From: Flavobacteriaceae bacterium
GTDB taxonomy: Bacteria > Bacteroidota > Bacteroidia > Flavobacteriales > Flavobacteriaceae
Length of the DNA: 50,482 nt
NCBI GenBank assembly: GCA_021648445.1
Contig: JAKISU010000006.1
Span: 1-50,482, forward strand
Direction: 5' to 3'
Part shown: piece after piece, positions 30,130-39,762 of the stretch
How positions within the stretch are numbered: position 1 is the first letter of the stretch
Layout: the number at the start of each line of letters is the position of its first letter
The notes under the pieces: model-generated
The model's database searches: none
Told to the model about the DNA's origin: nothing
Seen by the model: only the letters and a program-made list of their open reading frames with translations
Made by a program: the position numbers and the translations under genes

Positions 30130-31968
30130 TTGTCAATATTTAATAAAATATACCAAAACCACACAGCCTTTCGGTTTTTTGACTCGTTCTTTCTCCCTTT
30201 AAATGCGTTAAAAAATAAAACCATAACAAAGGCTATGGTTGAACTTTTAGCCTTTTTAAAGAAAAAAATAACTTTCGCCAAAACTCCCGAAAACCTAAAT
30301 GGTTTGGGTATATCTTGTCAGGTTTACATCATTGGATGTGTAATTTTACTATTGAGCTCTTGTGGAGTTTCAAAATCTTTAAAAGATCAACCACAGTTAA
30401 GTCAATATAATGCTGATATTCCGAAACGAATTAAAGTATCAGACACATTTTACACATTAGGTAAAAATCAATTACGAAAAAATAAACAAGGTCTTTGGGA
30501 ATTATATATTAAAGGAGACCCTCTGGAACTCGGTCTGGCAAATGGCAGTTTAACCAAAGAATTATTACAAAAACAAGAAGCTATTTTTTTCTCTAAAGTA
30601 GAAGAATTGGTGCCTTCTAAATCAAAACAATATCTATTACGAAAATTTTTAGCTTGGTTTAACAGAAAGCTATACTTGCATATTAAGGATGAATATAAAA
30701 CTGAAATATATGGTGTGTCTCGCTATGCATCAAACACATATGATTATATAGCGAATGATTATTTAAGAAGTTTATACCTTCATGGTGCACATGATATTGG
30801 ACACGCATTAAAAGATCTAGCCTTGGTTGGTTGTTCTTCATTTGCTGTTTGGGGTAATAGATCTGCAGATAATAGTTTGATTATTGGAAGAAATTTTGAT
30901 TTTTATGCAGGTGATGAGTTTGCCAAAGAAAAAATAATAGCTTTTGTAGATCCTGATAAAGGATATAAATTTATGTCAGTCACTTGGGGAGGAATGATTG
31001 GTGTTGTTTCAGGTATGAATGATCAAGGCTTAACAGTTACAATAAATGCAGGACGGTCAGATATTCCTAAAATTGCTAAAACGCCAATATCAATTCTCAC
31101 CAGAGAGATTTTACAGTATGCATCTACCATTGATGAAGCAATTACTATTGCAAGAAAGAGAGAAGTTTTTGTAGCAGAAGCTATTTTAGTTGGAAGTGCT
31201 AAAGATGGTAAAGCAATAACGATTGAGGTTTCGCCAAATAATTTCGGAGTATACGAAGTAAGCAATTCAAGCCGGTTGATTTGCTCTAATCATTTTCAAA
31301 GTTCAGCTTATGCAGATGATAAAAAAAATAAAAAACATAAGGCAGAAAGTCACTCACAGTATCGTTATGATAGAATGGTAGAGTTATTGAATGAAGATCA
31401 AAAAATTACACCCAAAATTGCTGTTGATATTTTGCGAAACAAAGAAGGGTTAGCGAATAAAAAGATTGGTTATGGTAATGAAAAAGCCTTGAATCAGTTA
31501 TTGGCACATCATGCTATCGTTTTTAAACCGAAACAATTAAAAGTTTGGGTATCTTCCAATCCATATCAATTAGGAGAGTTTGTTAGTTATGATTTGAATA
31601 CTGCTTTTAAAAAATTTGAAGATCAAAATTTAGACGAGAATATCTCAGAATCAGTACTCAATATTCCCAAAGATGAATTTATTAATACCGAAGCTTTTAA
31701 AAAATATGAAGAATATCGTAAATTGCGTCACCAATTAATTCAAATAATTGATAGTAAAGGGAATGCTGAACTTCAATTTTTAGAAGACCTTAGATCTAGT
31801 AACCCTGATTATTGGGAAACCTATTACCTGATTGGTAATTATTATTATAATAAAGGCTATTATAAAGCTGCTTTAAATGAATTTAACACAGCATTATCAA
31901 AAGAAGTTACAACTGTTCCCGATACAGAACAACTAAAAAAATACATCAAAAAAATAAAAAGAAATTAA
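30130..31968 (+). CDS. C45-family autoproteolytic acyltransferase/hydrolase, lipoprotein, with 54-codon N-terminal element insertion
   Basis: GCSSFAVWGNRSADNSLIIGRNFDFYAGDEF and NDQGLTVTINAGRSD typical of C45/AT-like Ntn hydrolases; lipobox LLSSC lies after the 162-bp repeat; TTG start. Confidence 0.8.
   Translation: MSIFNKIYQNHTAFRFFDSFFLPLNALKNKTITKAMVELLAFLKKKITFAKTPENLNGLGISCQVYIIGCVILLLSSCGVSKSLKDQPQLSQYNADIPKRIKVSDTFYTLGKNQLRKNKQGLWELYIKGDPLELGLANGSLTKELLQKQEAIFFSKVEELVPSKSKQYLLRKFLAWFNRKLYLHIKDEYKTEIYGVSRYASNTYDYIANDYLRSLYLHGAHDIGHALKDLALVGCSSFAVWGNRSADNSLIIGRNFDFYAGDEFAKEKIIAFVDPDKGYKFMSVTWGGMIGVVSGMNDQGLTVTINAGRSDIPKIAKTPISILTREILQYASTIDEAITIARKREVFVAEAILVGSAKDGKAITIEVSPNNFGVYEVSNSSRLICSNHFQSSAYADDKKNKKHKAESHSQYRYDRMVELLNEDQKITPKIAVDILRNKEGLANKKIGYGNEKALNQLLAHHAIVFKPKQLKVWVSSNPYQLGEFVSYDLNTAFKKFEDQNLDENISESVLNIPKDEFINTEAFKKYEEYRKLRHQLIQIIDSKGNAELQFLEDLRSSNPDYWETYYLIGNYYYNKGYYKAALNEFNTALSKEVTTVPDTEQLKKYIKKIKRN
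30150..30311 (-). repeat. 162-bp palindromic element, subfamily I copy A, inside the reading frame of the C45-like gene
   Basis: Reverse complement aligns without gaps to the 44585 copy (about 13 mismatches by hand count); exactly 162 bp between ATACC and GGTAT. Confidence 0.92.
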
Positions 31969-31986
31969 TTTATAGAGACACCCTTA

Positions 31987-33273
31987 ATGATTCCTGAAAT
32001 TGAAAAGCAGTCAAAATCAACCATAAAAGAGTTTCAAGAAGATAAATTAAAAGAATTATTAGTATATCTTCAAGAGAGTTCAAAATATTATAGTAAATTA
32101 TTTGAGAAGAATCAGATAGACATTTCTATAATTGAAACTTTAGCTGATCTAGAACAGATTCCGGTTACTACTAAAGATGATTTACAGGTACATAATGATG
32201 ACTTTATTTGTGTACCAAAAAATAAAATTATTGATTATGTCACTACTTCCGGTACACTTGGCAATCCGGTAACAATTGCTTTAACAGATGCAGATTTAGA
32301 TAGATTAGCCTATAATGAAGCCATCTCTTTTGCTTGCGCTGGAATTAGTAAAGATGATATTGTACAGTTAATGACCACTATTGATCGTCGTTTTATGGCT
32401 GGTTTGGCTTATTTTTTAGGCATCCGTAAATTAGGTGCCGGCATCATTAGAGTTGGTGCAGGAATACCGGAATTACAATGGGATTCTATTCTAAAGTTTG
32501 AACCAACATATCTTATTGCAGTACCTTCATTTTTATTAAAATTAATTGAATATGCCGATGCCAATGATATTGATTATAATGCTTCAAGTGTAAAAGGAGT
32601 GATATGTATTGGTGAGTCATTGCGGAATCAAGATTTTACATTGAACTTACTTTCAAATAAAATAAAATCAAAATGGAATATCGATTTATTTTCAACCTAT
32701 GCCTCAACAGAAATGGGTACAGCGTTTACAGAATGCGAATTAAAACAAGGTGGTCATCACCATCCTGAATTAATTATTGTTGAGATTTTAGATGATGATG
32801 ATAATCCTGTAAAAGAAGGTGAACATGGAGAGTTAACAATTACAACATTAAGTGTTGAAGCAATGCCATTATTGCGTTTTAAAACCGGCGATGTTGTAAA
32901 AATACATGATAAACCATGTGATTGCGGTAGAAATACTTTACGTTTGAGTCCGGTAGTAGGGCGAAAAAAACAAATGGTAAAATATAAAGGAACTACCATA
33001 TATCCGCCGGCAATGTATGATCTGTTAAATGATTTCGACACTATTAAAAATTATATTATTGAAATTTCTCATAGTGATATTGGTACTGATGAAATTTTAA
33101 TTAAAATTGGTGCTGAAAGTAATTCAGATGAATTGTTAAGTAAAGTGAGAGATCGTTTTAGAGCAAAATTAAGAGTATTGCCAAAAATTGAATTTCATGA
33201 TATAAAAGAGATTAATAAATTAAGGTTTCCGAAAATGAGTCGTAAACCAATTTTATTTATTGATAAAAGATAA
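31987..33273 (+). CDS. AMP-dependent ligase, phenylacetate-CoA ligase-like
   Basis: TTSGTLGNPVTIALT, STYASTEMGTAFTEC, LLRFKTGDVVKIHDKPCDCGR. Confidence 0.88.
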   Translation: MIPEIEKQSKSTIKEFQEDKLKELLVYLQESSKYYSKLFEKNQIDISIIETLADLEQIPVTTKDDLQVHNDDFICVPKNKIIDYVTTSGTLGNPVTIALTDADLDRLAYNEAISFACAGISKDDIVQLMTTIDRRFMAGLAYFLGIRKLGAGIIRVGAGIPELQWDSILKFEPTYLIAVPSFLLKLIEYADANDIDYNASSVKGVICIGESLRNQDFTLNLLSNKIKSKWNIDLFSTYASTEMGTAFTECELKQGGHHHPELIIVEILDDDDNPVKEGEHGELTITTLSVEAMPLLRFKTGDVVKIHDKPCDCGRNTLRLSPVVGRKKQMVKYKGTTIYPPAMYDLLNDFDTIKNYIIEISHSDIGTDEILIKIGAESNSDELLSKVRDRFRAKLRVLPKIEFHDIKEINKLRFPKMSRKPILFIDKR

Positions 33274-33455
33274 GTTTTGGTATTAATAAAAGTATAATGT
33301 ATTTTTATATTGACTTGTGGTAAAATATGATGTTCTAAACCACTACTACTCAGGCTCAAAATATGTTATAAAGTTTTGAGTTTTACATTTCATTTTATAT
33401 ATTTGAGAGGAATTGAATATGCTAAACCAAATACTAATTTAAAAAATAAGGGGGA

Positions 33456-34160
33456 ATGAGTTTAAAAGCAGAAGTGGACTTTGCGGGGTTTATTTTTAAA
33501 GCAACAGTATTCATTCGCCAAATGCATCAAATAGTTGATGGTACAGGTAAGCCTTTTGGTAGACCAACAGGTCATTTAATTGATTTAATTTTCGAATCAT
33601 CAAAAGATACTAATGAGTTTCTTGCTTGGCTTGTAGGTCAAAGTATGAAAGAAATAAAAATTGTCTTTTCTCCCATAACGGGTAATGGTAAAAGTAGAAC
33701 GATTTGGCTTCGTGATGCTTATTGTATTTATTTTAAAGAGCATTTTATTTCTACTACAACACAAGCCATGACAACTACTGTAACTATATCTGCCGGTATT
33801 GTTGATGATGGAGGAGTAATACACTATGAACATTGGAAAGTGTCTGATATACATCCGCCAAAAATGGTTGAACCTACGCCTATACCCAGAGAAGAAAAAC
33901 CAAAAATCATTGATTTTTATTATACCGATATTGATGGAAATAGAGATACAAAATTAACTTATGGAGAAAAAGCATTTTTGGTTTTAAGGTCAAAAAAAAT
34001 GACAGGAGAAACGGTTGACTTAAAACTTGACACCAAAGTTATAGACTTTATATATAATGGTAAGCGTATTAAAGATGATATTATAAAAGATTATACTATC
34101 AAATCTAACACTGATAAAATACCTGTTGAAATAATATCTGAAGATAACGAAGAATTATAA
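33456..34160 (+). CDS. tssD: Type VI secretion tube protein TssD/Hcp-like with extended C-terminus
   Basis: Resembles Bacteroidota TssD: MSLKAEVDFAGFIFKATVF...DGTGKPFGRPTGHLIDLIFESSKDTNEFLAW...TISAGIVDDGG. Confidence 0.7.
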   Translation: MSLKAEVDFAGFIFKATVFIRQMHQIVDGTGKPFGRPTGHLIDLIFESSKDTNEFLAWLVGQSMKEIKIVFSPITGNGKSRTIWLRDAYCIYFKEHFISTTTQAMTTTVTISAGIVDDGGVIHYEHWKVSDIHPPKMVEPTPIPREEKPKIIDFYYTDIDGNRDTKLTYGEKAFLVLRSKKMTGETVDLKLDTKVIDFIYNGKRIKDDIIKDYTIKSNTDKIPVEIISEDNEEL

Positions 34161-34162
34161 AA

Positions 34163-35287
34163 ATGGGAGAAAATAAATTTCAAGTTATATATAACGGTAA
34201 AGTAGAGAAAGAAACTGTAATTCCTGTACAAGAAATTGACAGAGAATTAAAAGACCAAAAGAAAGGAACAAATATTGTTCGTGTTAATGAAGAAGGCACT
34301 TCATTAATGCAAGTAAGACATGAACTTCTAAATGTTGGGGAAAGTATTGCACAAGTAAAATATAACACTTCTGCAACTACAACCAAAAGAGGAACAATAG
34401 TTGTAAGCCAATTTAAACAAGAAATAACCTCAAGAGGTGAAGAAGTTTGGTACTACAAAAACTCACTAGGAACTTTTGAAGGAACACTAGCAGAAGCCCA
34501 AATAGCATTTCCTGACGTTGATTTTTCCGGTATTAAAGCTCCTACTCCAATTAATAATGACCATCCTGAATTTAAAAATTTAAAAAAGTTTCCTCCACAA
34601 CCACTAAAATGGGAAACCTTAAATGAATATGATGGAGAAAAACAAGGAGGTCCAACCAATTGGGAAAAGTGGGCAGATGCTACACAAACAGCCTTAGATA
34701 TAGTAGGTATGGTACCTGCTGTTGGAGAAATAGCAGATTGTATAAATGGAGTAATTTCTTTGGCTAGGGGCAATTATGCAGATGCAGCATTGAGTTTTGC
34801 TGCTATGATACCGTTTTTTGGCAATGTAATAACAGGGTCTAAAATTATTAAAAAAGCTAAAAAGTTTAAAAAAATTGTTGACCCAGAAGATGCAAAAGGC
34901 GTTTATGATTTAATTGTAAAGAATGGAGATGATATTCAGGGTTATGTAGGTCAATCAAAAAATATTTTCCAACGTTTTATACAGCATTTTAATCCTAAAA
35001 GAGGGAAACTTACTCATAACGTTGTAGAAAATGGCTCTATAATTCATAAAATGAATGCCTCTACTAAATTAGAACGGGAAATATATGAGCAGTATATTAT
35101 TTTAGAAAAATACGGAGGTGAAATTTCTAAAAAAGGTGGTGAATTAAAATATTTGTTAAACAAGGTAAACCCCGTTGGTGGAAGATTTGACTTGAAATCT
35201 CCAGAAGGGCTAAAAGAATTTTATGCCAAAGCAAAGAAAATAGCACGGAAATACGATTTACCTACTGAATTTGCAAAAGAGTTTTAA
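34163..35287 (+). CDS. Putative secreted effector with C-terminal GIY-YIG-like nuclease domain
   Basis: Pretoxin-like hydrophobic stretch VGEIADCINGVISLARGNYADAALSFAAMIPFFGNVITGSKIIKKAKK followed by GVYDLIV...GYVGQSKNIFQRFIQHF (GIY-YIG-type). Confidence 0.65.
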   Translation: MGENKFQVIYNGKVEKETVIPVQEIDRELKDQKKGTNIVRVNEEGTSLMQVRHELLNVGESIAQVKYNTSATTTKRGTIVVSQFKQEITSRGEEVWYYKNSLGTFEGTLAEAQIAFPDVDFSGIKAPTPINNDHPEFKNLKKFPPQPLKWETLNEYDGEKQGGPTNWEKWADATQTALDIVGMVPAVGEIADCINGVISLARGNYADAALSFAAMIPFFGNVITGSKIIKKAKKFKKIVDPEDAKGVYDLIVKNGDDIQGYVGQSKNIFQRFIQHFNPKRGKLTHNVVENGSIIHKMNASTKLEREIYEQYIILEKYGGEISKKGGELKYLLNKVNPVGGRFDLKSPEGLKEFYAKAKKIARKYDLPTEFAKEF

Positions 35288-35289
35288 AA

Positions 35290-36129
35290 ATGAGTGAAAG
35301 TATAACAATAAGAGAAGGTGGTGATTTTGAAAAAGCTAAAGAGTATTATGATAATAATGATTGTCATATTAATTTATCAAGAGAAATAAAGAATAAAGTA
35401 TTCTTTGATAACTTTTTAAATTTTTTTAAAGATATTGATAGTTTTGGTATGTCCGCATTTGGAGATGGTGTCTCTTATGAGTTTCTATACAAAATGAATA
35501 AACTACAGGCTTTACATCTACATACAATGTATCCTGTAAATTTTCGATATTTGAAACAATTAAACACTCTTTCCCTTTGGTGGAATAAAAAAATGATTAA
35601 GAATTTTAACAAACTACAAAATCTTGAGTATCTTTCTATAACGGAGTTTGACGAAAAAGATCTAACCAAGTTAAGCAGTTTAACCAACCTAAAAAGTTTA
35701 AGTTTTAAAACAGCCAAGATAAAATCATTAAAAGGTATAGAAACATTGACCAATCTTAGACTCTTGTCTTTTGGAGGAGTAAGAAGTTTAACAGATATTT
35801 CAGATATTTCAGTACTACAAAAACTTAAATATTTAGAGTTTGATATTTGTTGGAAATTACAAGATTTTAGCCCTGTTGATAAACTAAAAGAATTAGAAGT
35901 ATTAAAATTATTAGATTGTAAAAACTTAGCATCTATAAAGTTTATAACAAAGATGCCAAAATTAAGACAACTATACACTTTAGGAACAACAATAATTAAT
36001 GATTTTGATACAACGCCCGCAAAAGAGATACCTATATTTTTTGGTAGTAGAGCAAGTAGTAAATACAACAACGAATATCCAGAAAAAGAAATTAAGCAAG
36101 GGCAAAAAACTTGGAATAGTTATCTATAA
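35290..36129 (+). CDS. Leucine-rich-repeat protein, candidate cognate immunity protein
   Basis: Tandem LRRs (LQNLEYLSITEF, LTNLKSLSFKTAKI, LTNLRLLSFGGV); starts 3 bp after the effector ORF. Confidence 0.6.
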   Translation: MSESITIREGGDFEKAKEYYDNNDCHINLSREIKNKVFFDNFLNFFKDIDSFGMSAFGDGVSYEFLYKMNKLQALHLHTMYPVNFRYLKQLNTLSLWWNKKMIKNFNKLQNLEYLSITEFDEKDLTKLSSLTNLKSLSFKTAKIKSLKGIETLTNLRLLSFGGVRSLTDISDISVLQKLKYLEFDICWKLQDFSPVDKLKELEVLKLLDCKNLASIKFITKMPKLRQLYTLGTTIINDFDTTPAKEIPIFFGSRASSKYNNEYPEKEIKQGQKTWNSYL

Positions 36130-36132
36130 GAT

Positions 36133-36582
36133 ATGAAAGCACTATCTATTTTATTGTTTTTTTTAATGCTAATGCAATTTGCTTTTGCACAAAATGATAA
36201 ACAACAAAAATTAAATTCTTATGAAAAAGAAAGGCAAGAACTTAAAATAAATTCAAAATTAGATAAAAATTCAACTTCAATTAAACCTATAATTTGGGTA
36301 GATAAAAAGACTTATCAGAGAAATGAAACAATAAGAATTGTTGTTGAAATACATAAAGAAATAAATTATGATGGTAGTGAGAAACTAACTTTTAATAATA
36401 ATTTAAAATTACAATTTATTAAAAAAGCTTATAGTCATCAATTCAATAATGGTAAAGAATCAAGTTATATTATCTTTTTCTATAAAGCTATTAAAACAGG
36501 TAAAATAAAAGTAAAACCTTTTAAAGTATTGATTGATGGTAAATTATACATAACTAAAAAAATTAAATTTAAAATTGTCTGA
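36133..36582 (+). CDS. Small secreted hypothetical protein
   Basis: Signal peptide MKALSILLFFLMLMQFAFAQ; operonic spacing after the LRR gene. Confidence 0.55.
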   Translation: MKALSILLFFLMLMQFAFAQNDKQQKLNSYEKERQELKINSKLDKNSTSIKPIIWVDKKTYQRNETIRIVVEIHKEINYDGSEKLTFNNNLKLQFIKKAYSHQFNNGKESSYIIFFYKAIKTGKIKVKPFKVLIDGKLYITKKIKFKIV

Positions 36583-36868
36583 AAAGAAATTAAAGAAGGG
36601 CTAAAAGGAACGGGAAGTTATTTATAAATAATCATCAACGGCTTAGAACATTGTATAAAATTTATAGCAGGTTTTGTGTTTAATTTATGGATGTTTTTCT
36701 TGTATAAAAGTTAGAGTTTAACCTAAAAAAATATTTTTTTTAATCCGCTACAAACCTTATACTTGCCGTTACTATAGCTGATGACCCGTTTGACATCTAT
36801 AGTGTCAATAGAATCTGAGCTTAATGTCTATTGAAATAACAAATTATTTTATGTGTTTAAATCAAAAC

Positions 36869-37030
36869 ATACTCAAATCATATAGCTTTTCGGGAGTTTT
36901 GGCGAAAGTTATTTTTTTCTTTAAAAAGGCAAAAAATTCAATCATAGCCTTTGTTATGGTTTTATTTTTTAACGTATTTAAAGGGAAAAAGAACGAGTCA
37001 AAAAATCGAAAAACTGCGTGGTTTAAGTAT
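36869..37030 (+). repeat. 162-bp palindromic element, subfamily I copy B
   Basis: ATACTCAAATCATATAGCTTTTCGGGAGTTTTGGCG...GGTTTAAGTAT; gapless alignment with 44585 copy (about 20 mismatches by hand count). Confidence 0.92.
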
Positions 37031-37074
37031 AGAACCTATATATTTAGTGATAATTAAAGAGAATATATCAAATA

Positions 37075-38168
37075 TGTTTGAGAGCATAGCTCCATATAAT
37101 CAGTTGCAAATTGAAGAAGCTTTACAGTGGTTAACTCATAATAAACAGTTTATGGTTGGTGTGAAATATTTTCATCCAATGTGGTCTGATACTTTGATTA
37201 TAGAAAAATTAAATTCTTGTAGTAGCTGTGCTGATTTTCAAGTGAATTTTATTGAACCGATGATAAGATCGTTGATTGAAAAATCAATCGATACCTTAAC
37301 TATTACAGGTTTAGATACTATCGATAAAAATGACAATCATTTATATATTTCAAACCACAGAGACATTTTTCTAGATTCCGGATTGCTTCAATATACCTTA
37401 TATCATAAAGGTTATCCTTTTACAGAAATTTCGTTAGGTGATAATTTGATTGTAGATGAAGTAATACATCGAGTTTCTAAGCTGAATAATATGTTTACTG
37501 TTTATAGAACAGGAACTAAGTTGCAGTTATTGCAGAATGCCAAAAACTTATCAGCTTATTTGCGATTTGCTTTAACAGAAAAAAAAGTTTCTTCGTGGAT
37601 AGCACAAGGCAATGGCAGAACAAAAGATGGAAATGACAAAACTTTTCCGGGCTTGGTAAATATGTTGTTGATGAGTGCTGGAAGTGATTTAAAAATAGCA
37701 TTGCAAGAGCTACATATTGTTATTTCTACGATTTCTTATGAGTATGAACCTTGTGCAGTTGAAAAAGCAATCGAATTGCAAACCAAAGAAGAAACGGGGA
37801 ACTACACCAAATCACAATATGAAAATATGAATAGTATTGTTAAAGGTATTGAAGAGCATAAAGGTGAAGTTGTGATGCACTTTGAAAAATTAGATGTAGA
37901 TACAATTGATTTTTCTGAAAACCGAAAAGAAGTTATTAAAGCCATTACTAATAAAATTGATAAAACAGTATATAAAAGCTACCATCTTTTCAAAACCAAT
38001 TATATAGCATATGATATGCTTAATAATACCAAAGTATATAATGATAATTATACTGTAGAAGCTTTAAAAAGATTTAAAGAATATATCAATCAAAGTAGTA
38101 CAGATAGCAAAATTCAAAATCGTTTACTAAAAATGTATAGTAATCCGGTTATTAATAAATTACCTTAG
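37075..38168 (+). CDS. 1-acylglycerol-3-phosphate acyltransferase-like protein
   Basis: YISNHRDIFLDSGLLQY (HX4D); start chosen at MFESIAPYNQ. The longer ORF from 36951 begins inside the 162-bp repeat. Confidence 0.8.
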
Positions 38169-38202
38169 GAGAAGCCCTGAGGTATTAAAAGTAAAAATTT
38201 TT

Positions 38203-39741
38203 ATGCTTGAAAAAGTTTATGGCAGTGCTGTTTTTGGTGTAGAAGCTACTACAATTACCGTTGAAGTCAATATTGATAAAGGTATAGGCTATCATTTAGT
38301 GGGTTTGCCTGATAATGCCATAAAAGAAAGTAATTACCGAATAGCTGCGGCTCTTCAAAATAACGGATATAAAATTCCGGGTAAAAAAATTACCATAAAT
38401 ATGGCTCCAGCCGATTTACGTAAAGAAGGATCGGCTTATGATTTGACTTTGGCAATCGGAATCTTACAAGCATCATCGCAAATCAAAGGCAATAACATTG
38501 CTGATTATTTAATCATGGGAGAGCTTTCGCTTGATGGAAGTTTACAACCCATCAAAGGAGCTTTGCCTATTGCGGTTAAAGCTAGAGAAGAAGGTTTTAA
38601 AGGTTTTATTTTACCGAAACAGAATGCAAAAGAAGCTGCAATTGTTGATGATTTAGATGTGTATGGAGTTGAGAATATTAAAGAAGTTATTGATTTTTTT
38701 GAAGGAAGATCAACTATTGAGCCATTAGTTATTGATACTCGAAAAGAGTTTTATGATAATTTAGCGAATCCTGAATTTGATTTTTCCGATGTAAAAGGGC
38801 AGGAGTCTATCAAAAGATGTATGGAAATTGCTGCTGCAGGCGGACATAATATTATTTTAATTGGCCCTCCGGGTTCAGGTAAAACAATGTTAGCAAAACG
38901 CTTACCTAGTATTTTGCCACCCATGACTTTACAAGAAGCGTTGGAAACTACTAAAATTCACTCTGTAGTTGGTAGAATAAAAGAAAATTCAGGTTTGATG
39001 GGGCAACGCCCGTTCCGTTCGCCACATCATACTATTAGTGATGTTGCTTTGGTGGGAGGTGGTGCTTATCCACAACCCGGTGAAATATCATTATCACACA
39101 ATGGCGTATTGTTTTTAGATGAGTTACCCGAATTTAAAAGAACAGTATTAGAGGTAATGCGTCAGCCATTGGAAGATAGAGAAGTAACTATTTCAAGGGC
39201 TAAGTTTACAGTGACTTATCCGAGTAGTTTTATGTTGGTAGCAAGTATGAATCCGAGTCCTAGTGGTTATTTTAATGACACAGAAGGTCATGTTACATCA
39301 TCTCCGGCTGAGATGCAACGATATTTAAGTAAAGTATCAGGACCGCTGTTAGATAGAATAGATATTCATATTGAAGTACAACCTGTACCTTTTGATAAGT
39401 TGTCTGATGAAAGAAAAGGAGAATTGAGTAAGGTAATTAGAGAGCGTGTTACCAAAGCAAGAGAACTACAGACCAAACGTTTTTCTGATAGTAATACCGT
39501 TCATTATAATGCTCAAATGACTGTAAAACAAATTAGAAAATTTTGTAATTTAAATGACAATTCTAAACAGTTATTGAAAACAGCTATGGAAAGCCTGAAT
39601 TTATCTGCCAGAGCCTATGATAGAATATTAAAAGTTTCAAGAACAATTGCTGATTTAGATAACTCTCAAGATGTAATATCTGACCATATTTCAGAAGCCA
39701 TCCAATATAGAAGTTTAGATAGAGAAGGTTGGTTGAGGTGA
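38203..39741 (+). CDS. YifB/ComM family Mg-chelatase-like AAA ATPase
   Basis: GPPGSGKTMLAKRLPSILPP, RPFRSPHHTISDVALVGGG, ASMNPSPSGY. Confidence 0.95.
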   Translation: MLEKVYGSAVFGVEATTITVEVNIDKGIGYHLVGLPDNAIKESNYRIAAALQNNGYKIPGKKITINMAPADLRKEGSAYDLTLAIGILQASSQIKGNNIADYLIMGELSLDGSLQPIKGALPIAVKAREEGFKGFILPKQNAKEAAIVDDLDVYGVENIKEVIDFFEGRSTIEPLVIDTRKEFYDNLANPEFDFSDVKGQESIKRCMEIAAAGGHNIILIGPPGSGKTMLAKRLPSILPPMTLQEALETTKIHSVVGRIKENSGLMGQRPFRSPHHTISDVALVGGGAYPQPGEISLSHNGVLFLDELPEFKRTVLEVMRQPLEDREVTISRAKFTVTYPSSFMLVASMNPSPSGYFNDTEGHVTSSPAEMQRYLSKVSGPLLDRIDIHIEVQPVPFDKLSDERKGELSKVIRERVTKARELQTKRFSDSNTVHYNAQMTVKQIRKFCNLNDNSKQLLKTAMESLNLSARAYDRILKVSRTIADLDNSQDVISDHISEAIQYRSLDREGWLR

Positions 39742-39762
39742 ATTCTGAAAAATTTTATATAT

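Noticed and set aside
30096-30281. 61-aa minus-strand ORF
   Set aside because: Translation of the element in its native orientation, antisense to the host gene; no start or context support.
33275-33300. TTTTGGTATTAA resembling the right end of the 162-bp element
   Set aside because: The expected left end ~160 bp upstream lies in the AMP-ligase coding region and does not match; chance similarity.
35475-36071. 198-aa minus-strand ORF antisense to the LRR gene
   Set aside because: Likely an artefact of LRR codon periodicity; no domain recognised and the plus-strand ORF has clear LRRs and operonic context.
36824-37057. 77-aa plus-strand ORF
   Set aside because: Almost entirely the translation of the 162-bp element; treated as repeat, not an independent gene.
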